Part shown: piece after piece, positions 17,079 through 26,129 of the stretch | How the letters are laid out: each line of letters begins with the position of its first letter | Position numbering within the stretch: the stretch's first letter is position 1 | Origin: Lachnospiraceae bacterium | GTDB lineage: Bacteria > Bacillota > Clostridia > Lachnospirales > Lachnospiraceae | Reading direction: 5' to 3' | DNA: 62,639 nucleotides | Assembly: GCA_022790615.1 (NCBI GenBank) | Contig: JAAVXK010000048.1 | Span: 1-62,639 of the forward strand | Translations under genes and position numbers: made by a program | Notes under the pieces: model-generated | What the model saw: only the letters and a program-made list of their open reading frames with translations | Database searches by the model: none | Told to the model about the DNA's origin: nothing

Positions 17079-18404
17079 CTACTTAGACATAGCTTCTTCC
17101 TGAAGCCTGTCAAATTCCTCCATGCACTCATCCACCGTAGCGCCTGCAAGCAATTTTCGCACTATAAGGCATGTATTGCCCCATTGTTCAACATTCATAC
17201 CCGCATTCGCCCCGAGAACATATACGTTATCCTCTATTTTGTCATTCAGCGGTTTTAATGCGGGAACACAGTCCACCTCCACATTTTTTGACGGAGATAT
17301 AACCTTGTTGGTCTCAGTGTATACCTGAAGCGCCTCGTCTGAAAGAATGACATCCATTACACGCATCGCATCCTCGGCATGTTCGGCATTAATACCGACG
17401 CCAAACCCGGTCATTGGCATAACCGGCATCTGTCCGCGGCTGCTTGGAAATCCTATAACCAACATGTTAAAATCAGTCTTTCCATAAGCTGTTTCCGTGT
17501 TGGCCGCACCCCAGTATGCCATTACAATCGGCGTTTTCTGGGAAAGAAAATCCTCGCCCTCGCCTTCAATGGCCTCGCTAACGCTTGCTTTTCCCGCGTC
17601 AACATAGCCAAGGTCTATCATTTTTTTAAGAAACTCAAATCCGGGGCGCATATAATCGCTGTACTTGCGCTCACCGCTGTTGAGAGCCGCGATTTCCGCC
17701 TCCGTGTTTCCACCATTATACAGATCCGCATAGGCCTGCGCAAGGACAAATGTCTCGAGCCACCATCTGTTTGCCCCTACCGGAGTTTCAATCCCGTTTT
17801 CCTTAAATACCCTGCAGCATTCCAGGAACTCATCGGGAGTTTCAGGCAGTGCAAGATTATACCGGTCAAACATATCCTTATTAATAAACAGGCCGTACGC
17901 CACAACCTCCTGCGGAATTGCTACAAGTTTTCCGTCGATAGTATTCGCTGCTTTCACAACGTCGCGCAGATTTTTTGCACACGCAAGACCTGACATATCC
18001 ATTAGTTTTCCTTCTTCTCCCAACAGCCTGATAGTATCAGGATTAAGCAGGTATATATCGTCCATATCGTTTCGCGCCCTCTCAATGGCTACATCGTCGT
18101 AAGATTTATCCTGATAGTTTTCCGCCGTATAGGTATTATAATTAACTGTCACGCCAAGCTGTTCCTCCGCCATGCAGATTGTCTTGTCCGTCGCGTTTCT
18201 TGCCACATTCTCAGCATTCGGGTTTATCTTTTCCATGGGACTGTACAGGTTCACACTCCGCTCGCTCCGGTCTTTTGACTGAAGCAGATTCACGTCGTCT
18301 TCCTCCCCGTTTCCACATGCCGCCATAGCAAACACCGCCGCGGCCGTAATGCATGCCGCCATCCTTCTCACATAATTCTTTTCTCTTTTTCTCATATCTC
18401 TCAT
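17079..18404 (-). CDS. Extracellular solute-binding lipoprotein, family 1
   Basis: The signal peptide ends in a lipobox-like MAAC, so the mature protein is anchored at the membrane by a lipidated cysteine at about residue 30. The body fits family 1 sugar-binding proteins: a DDIYLLNP strand, KLVAIPQEVVAYGLFINKDMFD hinge region, PETPDEFLECCRVFKENG, and MPMTGFGVGINAEH. The frame opens at 18428, but GGGAGG stands five bases before the ATG at 18404, so I use that (441 residues). No permease is adjacent. Downstream of a sensor kinase, it may act as a ligand receptor for signalling rather than for uptake, a known arrangement for periplasmic-binding-like proteins. The ligand is unknown. Confidence 0.82.
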   Translation of the reverse strand: MRDMRKREKNYVRRMAACITAAAVFAMAACGNGEEDDVNLLQSKDRSERSVNLYSPMEKINPNAENVARNATDKTICMAEEQLGVTVNYNTYTAENYQDKSYDDVAIERARNDMDDIYLLNPDTIRLLGEEGKLMDMSGLACAKNLRDVVKAANTIDGKLVAIPQEVVAYGLFINKDMFDRYNLALPETPDEFLECCRVFKENGIETPVGANRWWLETFVLAQAYADLYNGGNTEAEIAALNSGERKYSDYMRPGFEFLKKMIDLGYVDAGKASVSEAIEGEGEDFLSQKTPIVMAYWGAANTETAYGKTDFNMLVIGFPSSRGQMPVMPMTGFGVGINAEHAEDAMRVMDVILSDEALQVYTETNKVISPSKNVEVDCVPALKPLNDKIEDNVYVLGANAGMNVEQWGNTCLIVRKLLAGATVDECMEEFDRLQEEAMSK

Positions 18405-18482
18405 CAATTCCTCCCTTTTACTATTCATTTTCTTATATTTTATATTACATGAATATCCAGTACATAATCCTTCATCTTACTG

Positions 18483-21083
18483 TCACCTTTCAGACGTCTC
18501 CTTTTTGATATATTGGTTTATCACTTTCTTTAAAAGCTCCACATCAACCGGCTTGGCAAGATGAAAATCCATTCCCGAGTTCAAAGCCTCTTTTTCATCT
18601 TCTGCAAACGCATTTGCCGTCATTGCAATAATCGGAATTTCACCCGCATCTTTTCTTTCAAGAGCCCTAATTGCCCTTGTCGCGTCATATCCGTTCATAA
18701 CCGGCATCTGGACGTCCATTAAAATAGCGTCAAACTCTCCCTCCTCAGACTCCATAAACCGCTCAAGCACAAGCTGGCCGTTTTCAGCAATTACACAGCC
18801 CGCCCCTTCAACCGCCAGAATTTCAGACAGGATTTCCGCATTAATTTCGTTATCCTCGGCAGCAAGAAAATGAAATCCCTGCAGGCTATTTTCCTCTTGC
18901 GTTTCCACATTCATGTTGTCTGCCGTCTCTTCTTTCTGTATTTCCATTACGTTCTCTTTCAGCGCCGATACAAAAACCGGTTTCTCAAGTACCCCCGTAT
19001 AGCCAAACTGCAGCAATCCTTCCATGCAATCCGCATTGTCCTCATCATGCTCTGTAATAATAAGAAGGAACGATGTTGCAGACAGTTCTTTCCTTATCTG
19101 TTCCGCCATACCGAGTCCTCCTGCTCCAAGCGTAGCCCAGTCAAGCAGAACCATATTGTACTCTTCACCCTTGCCGCGCTTATCGCAAATCATACTAATG
19201 GCCTCATCCGCCTGAAGCGCCATGTCCATCTGTATTCCCATATCCCCCATCAGGGTTTGTATATTCTGAATTTCGCGCACATTCCCGTCAACAGACAGTA
19301 TGCGCGATATACCGCTTTTTTCCCAGAACATTCTATCTGCCTGACTTTCCGATATACGCAGCTCAATCTCTACCCTGAAAAGGCTTCCGTTGTCAACCTC
19401 GCTGAATACCTCGATTGTACCTCCCATAAGTTCCACAATATTTTTTGTAATAGCCATACCGAGCCCTGTACCCTGCACCTTGTTAGTAGTACTGTTTTCC
19501 GCCCTGGTAAATACATCAAATATAGTCTTTAAGTATTCCTCAGTCATTCCGTACCCGTCATCCTCCACTTCAATCCGGATACGTTCAAACTGGCTCGAAT
19601 ACTGCTTTAATCCAATAATCCGAAACCATATATTTCCTCCATCCGGCGTATATTTGACGGCGTTTGACAGAAGGTTAATCAGTATCTGGTTAATTCTGGT
19701 CTCATCACCCAGAAAGTACTCATGCTTAACGTCAGTTAACTCAACATGAAACTCCTGCGCTTTTGCACCCGCCATGGGGCGAATTATCGCATCTATTGAG
19801 GAAACCAGGTTATTAAGGGCAAATTCTTCCTCCGTAAGCACGACCTTGCCGCTCTCAATCTTTGAAACCTCAAGGATATCGTTAATAAGACTGAGCAGAT
19901 GCTGGCCTGACGCCATTATTTTTTTCGTATATTCCTTCACTTTGTCAGGATTGTGCGCATCCTTCGCAAGCAGAGTTGTAAATCCGATAACCGCGTTCAT
20001 CGGCGTACGTATGTCATGGGACATGTTAGACAAAAATGTCGTCTTGGCATTGCTCGCAAGTTTCGCCGCATGTAACGCCTCTGTAAGCTGTTTGTTGTGC
20101 TGTTCCCTTTCCGCTTCCCGCTCAAGCGTAATCCTTCTCTCTTTTCTCTGATTCAGATAATATAAAACAAAACACATCATAAACGCGCTTGTCATAATTC
20201 CGACAACAATAAGAAGATTATAATTGACTGTCTTGCTCTCCTGCTGGATTGCCTCTGTAGGCACATAGCCTGTAAGACATATCGTTCCGTCGTTTACCAT
20301 CCATATGAAGTTCAGGGCGCTCTTACCGCGTATGTCATGATAAAACATTATATCTTGTTTATCCTTAACACAATTCTTAATCTCATCCTTAAGCTTCCCA
20401 TCATGGATATCGTTTGCTCTGTAAAAATCCTCCAGATTCAGGTGTCCCGCATTCCGTTCACCCATACCTTTCGGCTTCAGCACAAATCTCTCGGTTTTTG
20501 CATCCATAATATAGAGCATCGTCTGTTTGTTGTAAAATCCATCCGGAAGCGACTTGTCAAGAGAGTCATAAGTATACTCCACATATAGAGTACCTGTTTC
20601 GACGCCCTCCCGTACCACGGGACACTTGATTGTATATGCCCAGGTTCCCATAAAATTAATGTACGAACTCGAAACCTCAAGCCCGTCAAGAACACTGCTC
20701 GCGGAAAAATCCATCCCCTCCTCCGAAAATGTTTCGCCCGTACTGGAGATTCCTTCCGTCTCGCCCGCACGGATCAGGGAAATTTTCACCATCGTCTTAT
20801 TATTCCGGTATGAACGTATATAATCCTCGGCATTCTCCCTCGCAGCGACTTCCTGCGCCATCAGCTTCTGGAATTCCGCTTCCTTGTTCCAAATGGACTC
20901 TATTGTACATTTTATCAAATCCAGATTTTCATTGAGGTTCTGAATCGCCGCCGAGGACATTTCTTTAGATATTTTGCGTGAAACAGAAAATACCACGCTA
21001 CCCAGAATACAAAAAACAATTATTATGAAAATAAAGAGAGTAAATTTTTTCTCTGTAACTTTTTTTATTTTTTTCTTCTCCAT
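18483..21083 (-). CDS. Hybrid sensor histidine kinase with two receiver domains
   Basis: The protein of about 866 residues has a membrane segment near 15-35, an extracellular sensor (about 40-285), a second segment near 290-312, a coiled region, HisKA with NMSHDIRTPMNAVIGF (phospho-His), HATPase_c with NLLSNAVKYTPDGG and GTGLGMAITKNIVELMGG, then two receiver domains. The first lacks the acidic pair (ILSVDGN) but keeps LLDWA; the second is complete (AAEDNE, ILMDVQMPVMNGYDATRAIR, MTAN, KPVD). Start: TTG 21095 is possible, but GGTGAG precedes ATG 21083. The solute-binding lipoprotein 78 bases downstream may deliver the signal. No separate output regulator is in the operon. Confidence 0.9.
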   Translation of the reverse strand: MEKKKIKKVTEKKFTLFIFIIIVFCILGSVVFSVSRKISKEMSSAAIQNLNENLDLIKCTIESIWNKEAEFQKLMAQEVAARENAEDYIRSYRNNKTMVKISLIRAGETEGISSTGETFSEEGMDFSASSVLDGLEVSSSYINFMGTWAYTIKCPVVREGVETGTLYVEYTYDSLDKSLPDGFYNKQTMLYIMDAKTERFVLKPKGMGERNAGHLNLEDFYRANDIHDGKLKDEIKNCVKDKQDIMFYHDIRGKSALNFIWMVNDGTICLTGYVPTEAIQQESKTVNYNLLIVVGIMTSAFMMCFVLYYLNQRKERRITLEREAEREQHNKQLTEALHAAKLASNAKTTFLSNMSHDIRTPMNAVIGFTTLLAKDAHNPDKVKEYTKKIMASGQHLLSLINDILEVSKIESGKVVLTEEEFALNNLVSSIDAIIRPMAGAKAQEFHVELTDVKHEYFLGDETRINQILINLLSNAVKYTPDGGNIWFRIIGLKQYSSQFERIRIEVEDDGYGMTEEYLKTIFDVFTRAENSTTNKVQGTGLGMAITKNIVELMGGTIEVFSEVDNGSLFRVEIELRISESQADRMFWEKSGISRILSVDGNVREIQNIQTLMGDMGIQMDMALQADEAISMICDKRGKGEEYNMVLLDWATLGAGGLGMAEQIRKELSATSFLLIITEHDEDNADCMEGLLQFGYTGVLEKPVFVSALKENVMEIQKEETADNMNVETQEENSLQGFHFLAAEDNEINAEILSEILAVEGAGCVIAENGQLVLERFMESEEGEFDAILMDVQMPVMNGYDATRAIRALERKDAGEIPIIAMTANAFAEDEKEALNSGMDFHLAKPVDVELLKKVINQYIKKETSER

Positions 21084-21123
21084 ATCACTCACCAAATTCT
21101 GACTTTATATTATTAAGCAGCTT

Positions 21124-21152
21124 ATTATATAATTTATTTGTTTATCAATCAA
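21124..21152 (-). promoter_or_regulatory. Sigma-A promoter for the histidine kinase operon
   Basis: On the minus strand TTGATT (21152-21147) and a perfect TATAAT (21129-21124) lie 17 bases apart. Predicted start near 21117 gives a leader of about 34 bases. This promoter probably drives the kinase, binding-protein and aminotransferase genes. Confidence 0.6.
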
Positions 21153-21332
21153 TATGACACTTTTTTCAACATAGTTACTGCTTTATTATAAACACATTTA
21201 CCGCTGTATGGCAACAATTTTATCTTTGCTTTATACGCTGTCGCAGCACTTTCAAAACTTTTCCAGGAAATCAGCCCTCAAAAGAAAAATGATAGTTTAG
21301 GTGTCGTTATGTCATATTTACTGCTTTTTTAC

Positions 21333-21359
21333 TTGACATATGCATATGTTCGGTGTCAA
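21333..21359. promoter_or_regulatory. Inverted repeat and possible promoter before araC-like gene
   Basis: TTGACA (21333-21338) and TGTCAA (21354-21359) form a 6-bp inverted repeat around a CATATGCATATG palindrome. TTGACA could be the -35 of the AraC gene with CAAAAT at 21357-21362 as a weak -10 (18-base spacer), placing the transcript start just before the ribosome binding site. It could equally be an operator. Confidence 0.35.
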
Positions 21360-21385
21360 AATGTGACTATTGGGAGGTGAGTGCA

Positions 21386-22228
21386 TTGAATCATTATACA
21401 ATTCCTATCGTGACTCCGGTCTGTTACCATATGTGCGGCAAATTTGAGTCTCTCTCTCCGGATTGGAAGCATGCGCATCTCAATCTTGACGACTATGAGC
21501 TCTTTGTTGTCACAAACGGAGTATTATATATAGAACATAACGGCAGCCGCTACAGAATTGAAAAAGGCGAGATGCTTTTGCTGCCCCCGGTTCCGCCGCC
21601 AGGCAATACGCGCAGGGGCTACCAGAGCTCCGCATGTACATTTTACTGGCTCCATTTCGGACTCGAAAACTGCAGGTCATTTGACGACTACAACACAGAT
21701 TCAATCGTTATACCCGCCTATTCTTTTCTTAAGTACCCTGAAAAGATAATAATTCTTATGAAACAGCTTCAGGACGCCGTAAGGAACAGCCTGTCACACC
21801 GAACGCTCAACTATATGACCTCGTCGATATTATGTAAGGTATACGATGATGTGACGCAGGGCCCCGTTCAGGACAATGCAAGGCGGACCGGAAAACAGCT
21901 TTACAACGACATTGAGGACTATGTAAAACACAACATACACACGCCCCTCACTGTCAGCTCAATCGCACGCAAATTCGGCTATAACGAGAAGTACCTCTCT
22001 CAGATGTTCAAAGCAATGTCCGGCGAGACGCTGAAGCAGTATATTATTAACAGAAAAATTGAGGAGGCTAATTTTCTGCTTACGGACACGAACCTTACTA
22101 TAATGGAAATCTCATATATACTCGGCTACTCGGACAACCACAATTTTATGAGAAGCTATAAAAAGGTAACCGGAATGTCTCCTACCGAATACAGGAACGC
22201 CTTTTCAAAACGCGTATTGAACCATTAA
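21386..22228 (+). CDS. AraC-family transcriptional regulator
   Basis: The protein has an N-terminal cupin-like sugar-sensing domain (about 10-130, with GVLYIEHNGSRYRIEKGEMLLLPP) and two C-terminal helix-turn-helix motifs (LTVSSIARKFGYNEKYLSQMFKAMSG and LTIMEISYILGYSDNHNFMRSYKKVTGMSPTEYR, given here as the recognisable family blocks). GTG at 21353 opens the frame, but GGGAGGTGA at 21372-21380 sits six bases before TTG 21386, which I take as the start (280 residues). It is 96 bases upstream of the GH127 gene on the same strand and is its likely activator in response to an arabinose-containing sugar. Confidence 0.88.
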   Translation: MNHYTIPIVTPVCYHMCGKFESLSPDWKHAHLNLDDYELFVVTNGVLYIEHNGSRYRIEKGEMLLLPPVPPPGNTRRGYQSSACTFYWLHFGLENCRSFDDYNTDSIVIPAYSFLKYPEKIIILMKQLQDAVRNSLSHRTLNYMTSSILCKVYDDVTQGPVQDNARRTGKQLYNDIEDYVKHNIHTPLTVSSIARKFGYNEKYLSQMFKAMSGETLKQYIINRKIEEANFLLTDTNLTIMEISYILGYSDNHNFMRSYKKVTGMSPTEYRNAFSKRVLNH

Positions 22229-22239
22229 ATATCAATTTC

Positions 22240-22263
22240 CCGCAATAGTATACCGCAATAGTA
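22240..22263 (+). repeat. Tandem direct repeat before GH127 gene
   Basis: CCGCAATAGTA occurs at 22240-22250 and again at 22253-22263, a 13-base period. It lies between the AraC gene and GH127, upstream of a TAAAAT at 22268-22273. A binding site for the adjacent AraC protein is likely. The period equals that of the repeat at 32406-32431, but the sequences differ. Confidence 0.55.
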
Positions 22264-22324
22264 ATATTAAAATATACGGCGAATTTTGCTGAATAATATA
22301 TTAAAAAAGAAAGGAAAAACGACT

Positions 22325-24223
22325 ATGGATGAAAAATCAAAACAGAACACGGATAATTGCCATTTTCTCACGGAGCTGCCTCTTGGCAGCGTGGCCCTAT
22401 ACGACGAAAGGCTTAAGCGTCACGAGCGCGACAACCGCGCCTACCTTATGGAGCTTACCACAAGAAATCTTTTGTACAATTATGAGCTTGAGGCGGCAAT
22501 CACACATGACGCAAACATTCCCGGCGATATTCACGGCGGGTGGGAATCGCCAACCTGCCAGCTTAGAGGGCATTTTCTAGGACACTGGCTTTCGGCTGCG
22601 GCAATGCATTACGCCGAGACCGGCGACATGGAGCTTAAAGCCAAGGCGGACGTGATTGTCGAACGTCTGGCCGCATGCCAGAAATCAAACGGCGGACAGT
22701 GGGTTGCGTCAATTCCGGAAAAATACCTGTATTTCATAGCGGACGGCCACGGAATATGGGCGCCTCACTATACAATCCATAAGACTTTCATGGGACTTGT
22801 CGATATGTACCGTTATGCCGGTAATGAAACAGCTCTCTCTGTAGCGGATAATTTTGCCGACTGGTTTTATGAGTGGAGCGGCAGGTTTGACAGGAAGCAG
22901 ATGGATAATATCCTTGACTTTGAGACCGGCGGCATGCTTGAAATATGGGTACAGCTATACGACATTACACGAAAAGATAAGTATAAGACGCTGATTGAAC
23001 GTTATTACAGACAGCGCCTTTTCACTCCTCTGCTCAATGGGGAAGACCCGCTTACGAACATGCATGCAAATACTACGATACCGGAAGTTATTGCGGCTGC
23101 CGAGGCATACAACGTGACCGGCGACGAAAAATACAGGGACATAGTTACCGCCTACTGGAACTCGGCCGTAACGGAGCGCGGAATGCTGGCAACAGGCGGC
23201 CAGACAAACGGGGAGATATGGGGCCCTAAAAAATCACTGTCGGCAAGGCTCGGACTCAAAACACAAGAGCACTGCACCGTATATAATATGATGCGGCTTG
23301 CCGATTACCTGTTCCGATGGACGAAGGATGCAAAATATGCGGATTACATAGAAAGAAACCTGTACAACGGCGTTCTCGCACAGACATACTGGCACTGGGA
23401 ACACACCAACGGATATTCGCCGGATTCCCCGGATTACGGTCTGATAGCATATTTCCTTCCAATGCGCGCAGGCGCAAGGAAAGGATGGGGAAGTAAGACC
23501 AACGACTTTTTCTGCTGCCACGGTTCCATGGTGCAGGCAAATGCGGCCCTCAACCGCTACATGTATTATCAGGACGGATCCGAACTATATGTAAACATGT
23601 ATTTTGACTCGGACGCTTCCTTTACTGTCGATGGAAAAACAATAAAGATAATGCAAAGACGCGACCCGCTTACCGGAAGCTTCCACCTGTCAAGTACCAG
23701 CAACGGCAAACAGACAGTTAACAGAACTGCCGCGGAATATCCGCACAATCCTGACACGCTCTGCGTATATCTTCAGATTGAAACAGACTCTGAAGCAGAG
23801 CTCAACATAAACGTGCGAATTCCGGAATGGATTACAGAGCCCGCAACCGTAGAACATAACAACAAGTTAATAGCAACCGCAGAGAAAGGAAGCAGCTTTG
23901 TAAGCATACGGGATAACTTCAAAACCGGAGACGTAATATGCGTCACAATGAAAATGGGTATCAGGACATACCCTCTTCCTGACGATGAAAATATGGTTGC
24001 GTTCATGTACGGCCCTGAAGTTCTCGCGGGCTTATGCAGCGAAGAACGTATTCTGTATGCCGGCGAAGATACGCCGGACAAGATTCTTGTGCATGAAAAT
24101 GAACGTGAATGGGGAAGTTGGAAAAATGACTTTAAGACGATAAACCAGCCGTCCGGAATACACTTCATTCCGCTGAACCGGATAGGATATGAAAACTACT
24201 GCGTATATTTTCCTATAAAATAA
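22325..24223 (+). CDS. GH127-like beta-L-arabinofuranosidase (DUF1680)
   Basis: The enzyme of about 632 residues would release beta-L-arabinofuranose from plant glycoproteins or oligosaccharides. It has an (alpha/alpha)6 barrel followed by beta domains. In the Bifidobacterium enzyme HypBA1 a zinc ion is held by Glu338, Cys340, Cys417 and Cys418, with Cys417 the nucleophile; here E315 and C317 (QEHCTVYN) and C397-C398 (DFFCCHGS) match, and E297 (TNGEIW) is a candidate acid/base. No signal peptide, so it works on imported oligosaccharides. AAAGGA nine bases before the ATG at 22325 sets the start. The AraC gene upstream is its likely regulator. Confidence 0.88.
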   Translation: MDEKSKQNTDNCHFLTELPLGSVALYDERLKRHERDNRAYLMELTTRNLLYNYELEAAITHDANIPGDIHGGWESPTCQLRGHFLGHWLSAAAMHYAETGDMELKAKADVIVERLAACQKSNGGQWVASIPEKYLYFIADGHGIWAPHYTIHKTFMGLVDMYRYAGNETALSVADNFADWFYEWSGRFDRKQMDNILDFETGGMLEIWVQLYDITRKDKYKTLIERYYRQRLFTPLLNGEDPLTNMHANTTIPEVIAAAEAYNVTGDEKYRDIVTAYWNSAVTERGMLATGGQTNGEIWGPKKSLSARLGLKTQEHCTVYNMMRLADYLFRWTKDAKYADYIERNLYNGVLAQTYWHWEHTNGYSPDSPDYGLIAYFLPMRAGARKGWGSKTNDFFCCHGSMVQANAALNRYMYYQDGSELYVNMYFDSDASFTVDGKTIKIMQRRDPLTGSFHLSSTSNGKQTVNRTAAEYPHNPDTLCVYLQIETDSEAELNINVRIPEWITEPATVEHNNKLIATAEKGSSFVSIRDNFKTGDVICVTMKMGIRTYPLPDDENMVAFMYGPEVLAGLCSEERILYAGEDTPDKILVHENEREWGSWKNDFKTINQPSGIHFIPLNRIGYENYCVYFPIK

Positions 24224-24321
24224 TACTGTCCCTATAATCTGCTTCATCTGCCTATTTCCGGTATAGGCAAATGCGGCTGTCTATCTTGATAATTAGCAAG
24301 ATACCAATATTATTAATTCAA

Positions 24322-24360
24322 GGGATGGTTCCAAGCCGCATGGCGGCATGGAACCATCCC
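24322..24360. terminator. Bidirectional intrinsic terminator
   Basis: GGGATGGTTCC (24322-24332) pairs with GGAACCATCCC (24350-24360), with further GCCGC/GCGGC pairing inside, followed by CTTTT. It lies between the convergent GH127 and ferritin-like genes and can stop both. Confidence 0.85.
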
Positions 24361-24392
24361 CTTTTATCTCTGGGAAATTACAAATTTACATG

Positions 24393-24971
24393 TCACATAT
24401 TACAGTCTACCGTCTCGTTCAACAGTGTCTTGAGCATCATTATATGGTACTCTTCGTCAAGTATAATTCTCTCAAGTACGGCGTTTACATGCCGGTCCTT
24501 AATCATCTTAATGTGCATCCGGTACTGATTGATTGCGGCCTTTTCCGCCTCGATGTCCGCTATAATCATACGTCTTACATTACCCGGAATATCCAAAAAC
24601 TTCGGCGTCCACATTACCTGTCTTCCGTTCTGCTGTCTGGCCGTATAATCAACCGTCCCGCCCAGAAGGCAGATAAGTTCCCCTAACTTCTGCAGATGCA
24701 TCATTTCAGCCATAGCGATTCCAAGCAGTGTCTTTGCCATCGGGCATCTCTCATTAGAAATACGGTTTTCGTTGTTGATGTACTGCGTAATAGCAGACAG
24801 CTCCGACGTGGAACCGCAGTAATCCGAGCTTAACAGGTTTGCATACGCCGTGTTCCTCTGTTCAACCTGTATAGGCGGATACGGCATATCCACCATAATA
24901 GGCCTGATGTTTGCAAAACTGCAGCTGTTTGTGTTTCCTTGGTTTGTGTTTTCCTTTCGTCTTTCCTGCAT
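24393..24971 (-). CDS. Ferritin-like diiron protein
   Basis: This 192-residue protein has a four-helix ferritin-like core from about residue 50. Metal ligands can be placed at E57 (TSELSAITQY), E89 and H92 (AEMMHLQKL), E141 or E143 (ADIEAEKAA) and E173 and H176 (LDEEYHIMML), the two ExxH motifs expected of a dimetal site. It resembles bacterioferritin- or manganese-catalase-like proteins common in Clostridia; some are spore coat components. It may protect against peroxide or store metal. GGGAG is seven bases before the ATG. The promoter and ribosome binding site overlap a terminator of the upstream operon (see 24974-25024). Confidence 0.75.
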   Translation of the reverse strand: MQERRKENTNQGNTNSCSFANIRPIMVDMPYPPIQVEQRNTAYANLLSSDYCGSTSELSAITQYINNENRISNERCPMAKTLLGIAMAEMMHLQKLGELICLLGGTVDYTARQQNGRQVMWTPKFLDIPGNVRRMIIADIEAEKAAINQYRMHIKMIKDRHVNAVLERIILDEEYHIMMLKTLLNETVDCNM

Positions 24972-24973
24972 AA

Positions 24974-25030
24974 AAAAACTCCCAATATCATTTATTAATA
25001 ATATATAAAATATTGAGAGTTTTTGTGCAA
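24974..25030 (-). promoter_or_regulatory. Terminator overlapping ferritin promoter and RBS
   Basis: AAAAACTCCCAATAT (24974-24988) pairs with ATATTGAGAGTTTTT (25010-25024) apart from one G-U type pair. On the minus strand the second arm ends in T7, an intrinsic terminator for the operon ending at 25051. The same DNA holds TTGCAC (25030-25025) and TATATA (25007-25002), a 17-base spaced promoter for the ferritin-like gene, and the terminator arm contains that gene's GGGAG. Confidence 0.6.
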
Positions 25031-25050
25031 TAAATTACATAATTCGATTT

Positions 25051-26112
25051 TCAGCGCCTAAGCCCCTTTATTTTACTTATCAGCTTCTCGGCTCCCTTTA
25101 CGGAAAATTTATATAGTTGAACGATTGACGGAAGCAGCGTAATAGCGGCAATGGCGGCAAATAATATAATAATCGCCACGGCTATCGCTGCAAAATCCTC
25201 TGTCATCCTACACTCGTTTTCCCAGAACGGATACATTATCCTGTTAGTTTTTGAGGAACGCTCTCCATATTGTCTTATCACTTTCCACAGAGATGTGAAG
25301 CCAAACCTTCTGTTCATGTCAATCACTTCAATGGAAGGAACATCCTCGACAGCCCCCTCTACATGCTCCATATTCTCATCAATGCCAAAAAGGGATTTTA
25401 GAACCTTTACAGCTTTTCCCGACACTATCTCCGGGTACACTGTCTCGTAGCATGTTATAGGTTTCTCATTATCACCAGCGCCCGAATATTCATCATAGTG
25501 CATGAATATTCGGCTCCTGATGCCGTATGTTTTCTCAGATATTTTACTATCGTTAGCTCTTACTACTCCCGCAATGTAATAATACTTGTTGTTTATTACA
25601 CATTTTTTCCCCTCTATATCTGAGCTTCCATACAAGGTCCATGCAGTATTTTCATCAATTACAATACGGTCATGCATAAGGTCGCTGTCACTGATATAAT
25701 TTCCGGACAACAGCTCCATCGGATGAAAGAAAAAGAAATCGCCGCCCACCGCGGTTACATTCACTTTATTTCCGCTCTTACCGAAATCTTTGAATACCTC
25801 CAGCTGCCCCTCACAGCTGTAAGCATCTATATAATTCCTGGCGGTGTCCGATATCTCAAGTGAATCCTCGAGCATAGTGCTCCTGTATTTCTCTTTAAAG
25901 GAATTGATTGTTTCAAGCTTAATTCCCTCATCCTCCGACATATATGCGGCCGCATAGCCGCTGTCCTCCCCGTCAGCCGACCACCGTTTTTCGGGCTGCT
26001 GCATGGAAATACTGCCTACAAGGCTAGATTTATACATATTTCCGGCAAATATGCACAAAACGCACACAATGCATATAATATACCGTTTGTGCCTAAATAT
26101 TAATTCCCGCAA
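25051..26112 (-). CDS. MacB-like periplasmic-core protein without ATPase
   Basis: The 353 residues comprise an N-terminal membrane segment (about 9-28), a large extracellular domain (about 35-305) and a C-terminal segment (about 312-335) with a basic tail. The extracellular part resembles the MacB periplasmic core (PF12704), with FFFFHPMELLSGNYI, DRIVIDENTAWTLYGSSDIEGK and a CVINNKYYYIAGVV strand. Real MacB/FtsX permeases have four membrane segments and an ATPase; both are lacking here. It follows the HlyD-like gene by 17 bases. The start is TTG with GGTGG five bases upstream. A partner of the adaptor protein is the most sensible guess. Confidence 0.7.
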   Translation of the reverse strand: MRELIFRHKRYIICIVCVLCIFAGNMYKSSLVGSISMQQPEKRWSADGEDSGYAAAYMSEDEGIKLETINSFKEKYRSTMLEDSLEISDTARNYIDAYSCEGQLEVFKDFGKSGNKVNVTAVGGDFFFFHPMELLSGNYISDSDLMHDRIVIDENTAWTLYGSSDIEGKKCVINNKYYYIAGVVRANDSKISEKTYGIRSRIFMHYDEYSGAGDNEKPITCYETVYPEIVSGKAVKVLKSLFGIDENMEHVEGAVEDVPSIEVIDMNRRFGFTSLWKVIRQYGERSSKTNRIMYPFWENECRMTEDFAAIAVAIIILFAAIAAITLLPSIVQLYKFSVKGAEKLISKIKGLRR

Positions 26113-26129
26113 GTTACCACCGTGCCTTT

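Noticed and set aside
17379-17993. 204-codon plus-strand frame opposite the solute-binding protein gene
   Set aside because: The minus-strand protein has a lipobox and family 1 motifs; the antisense frame has none.
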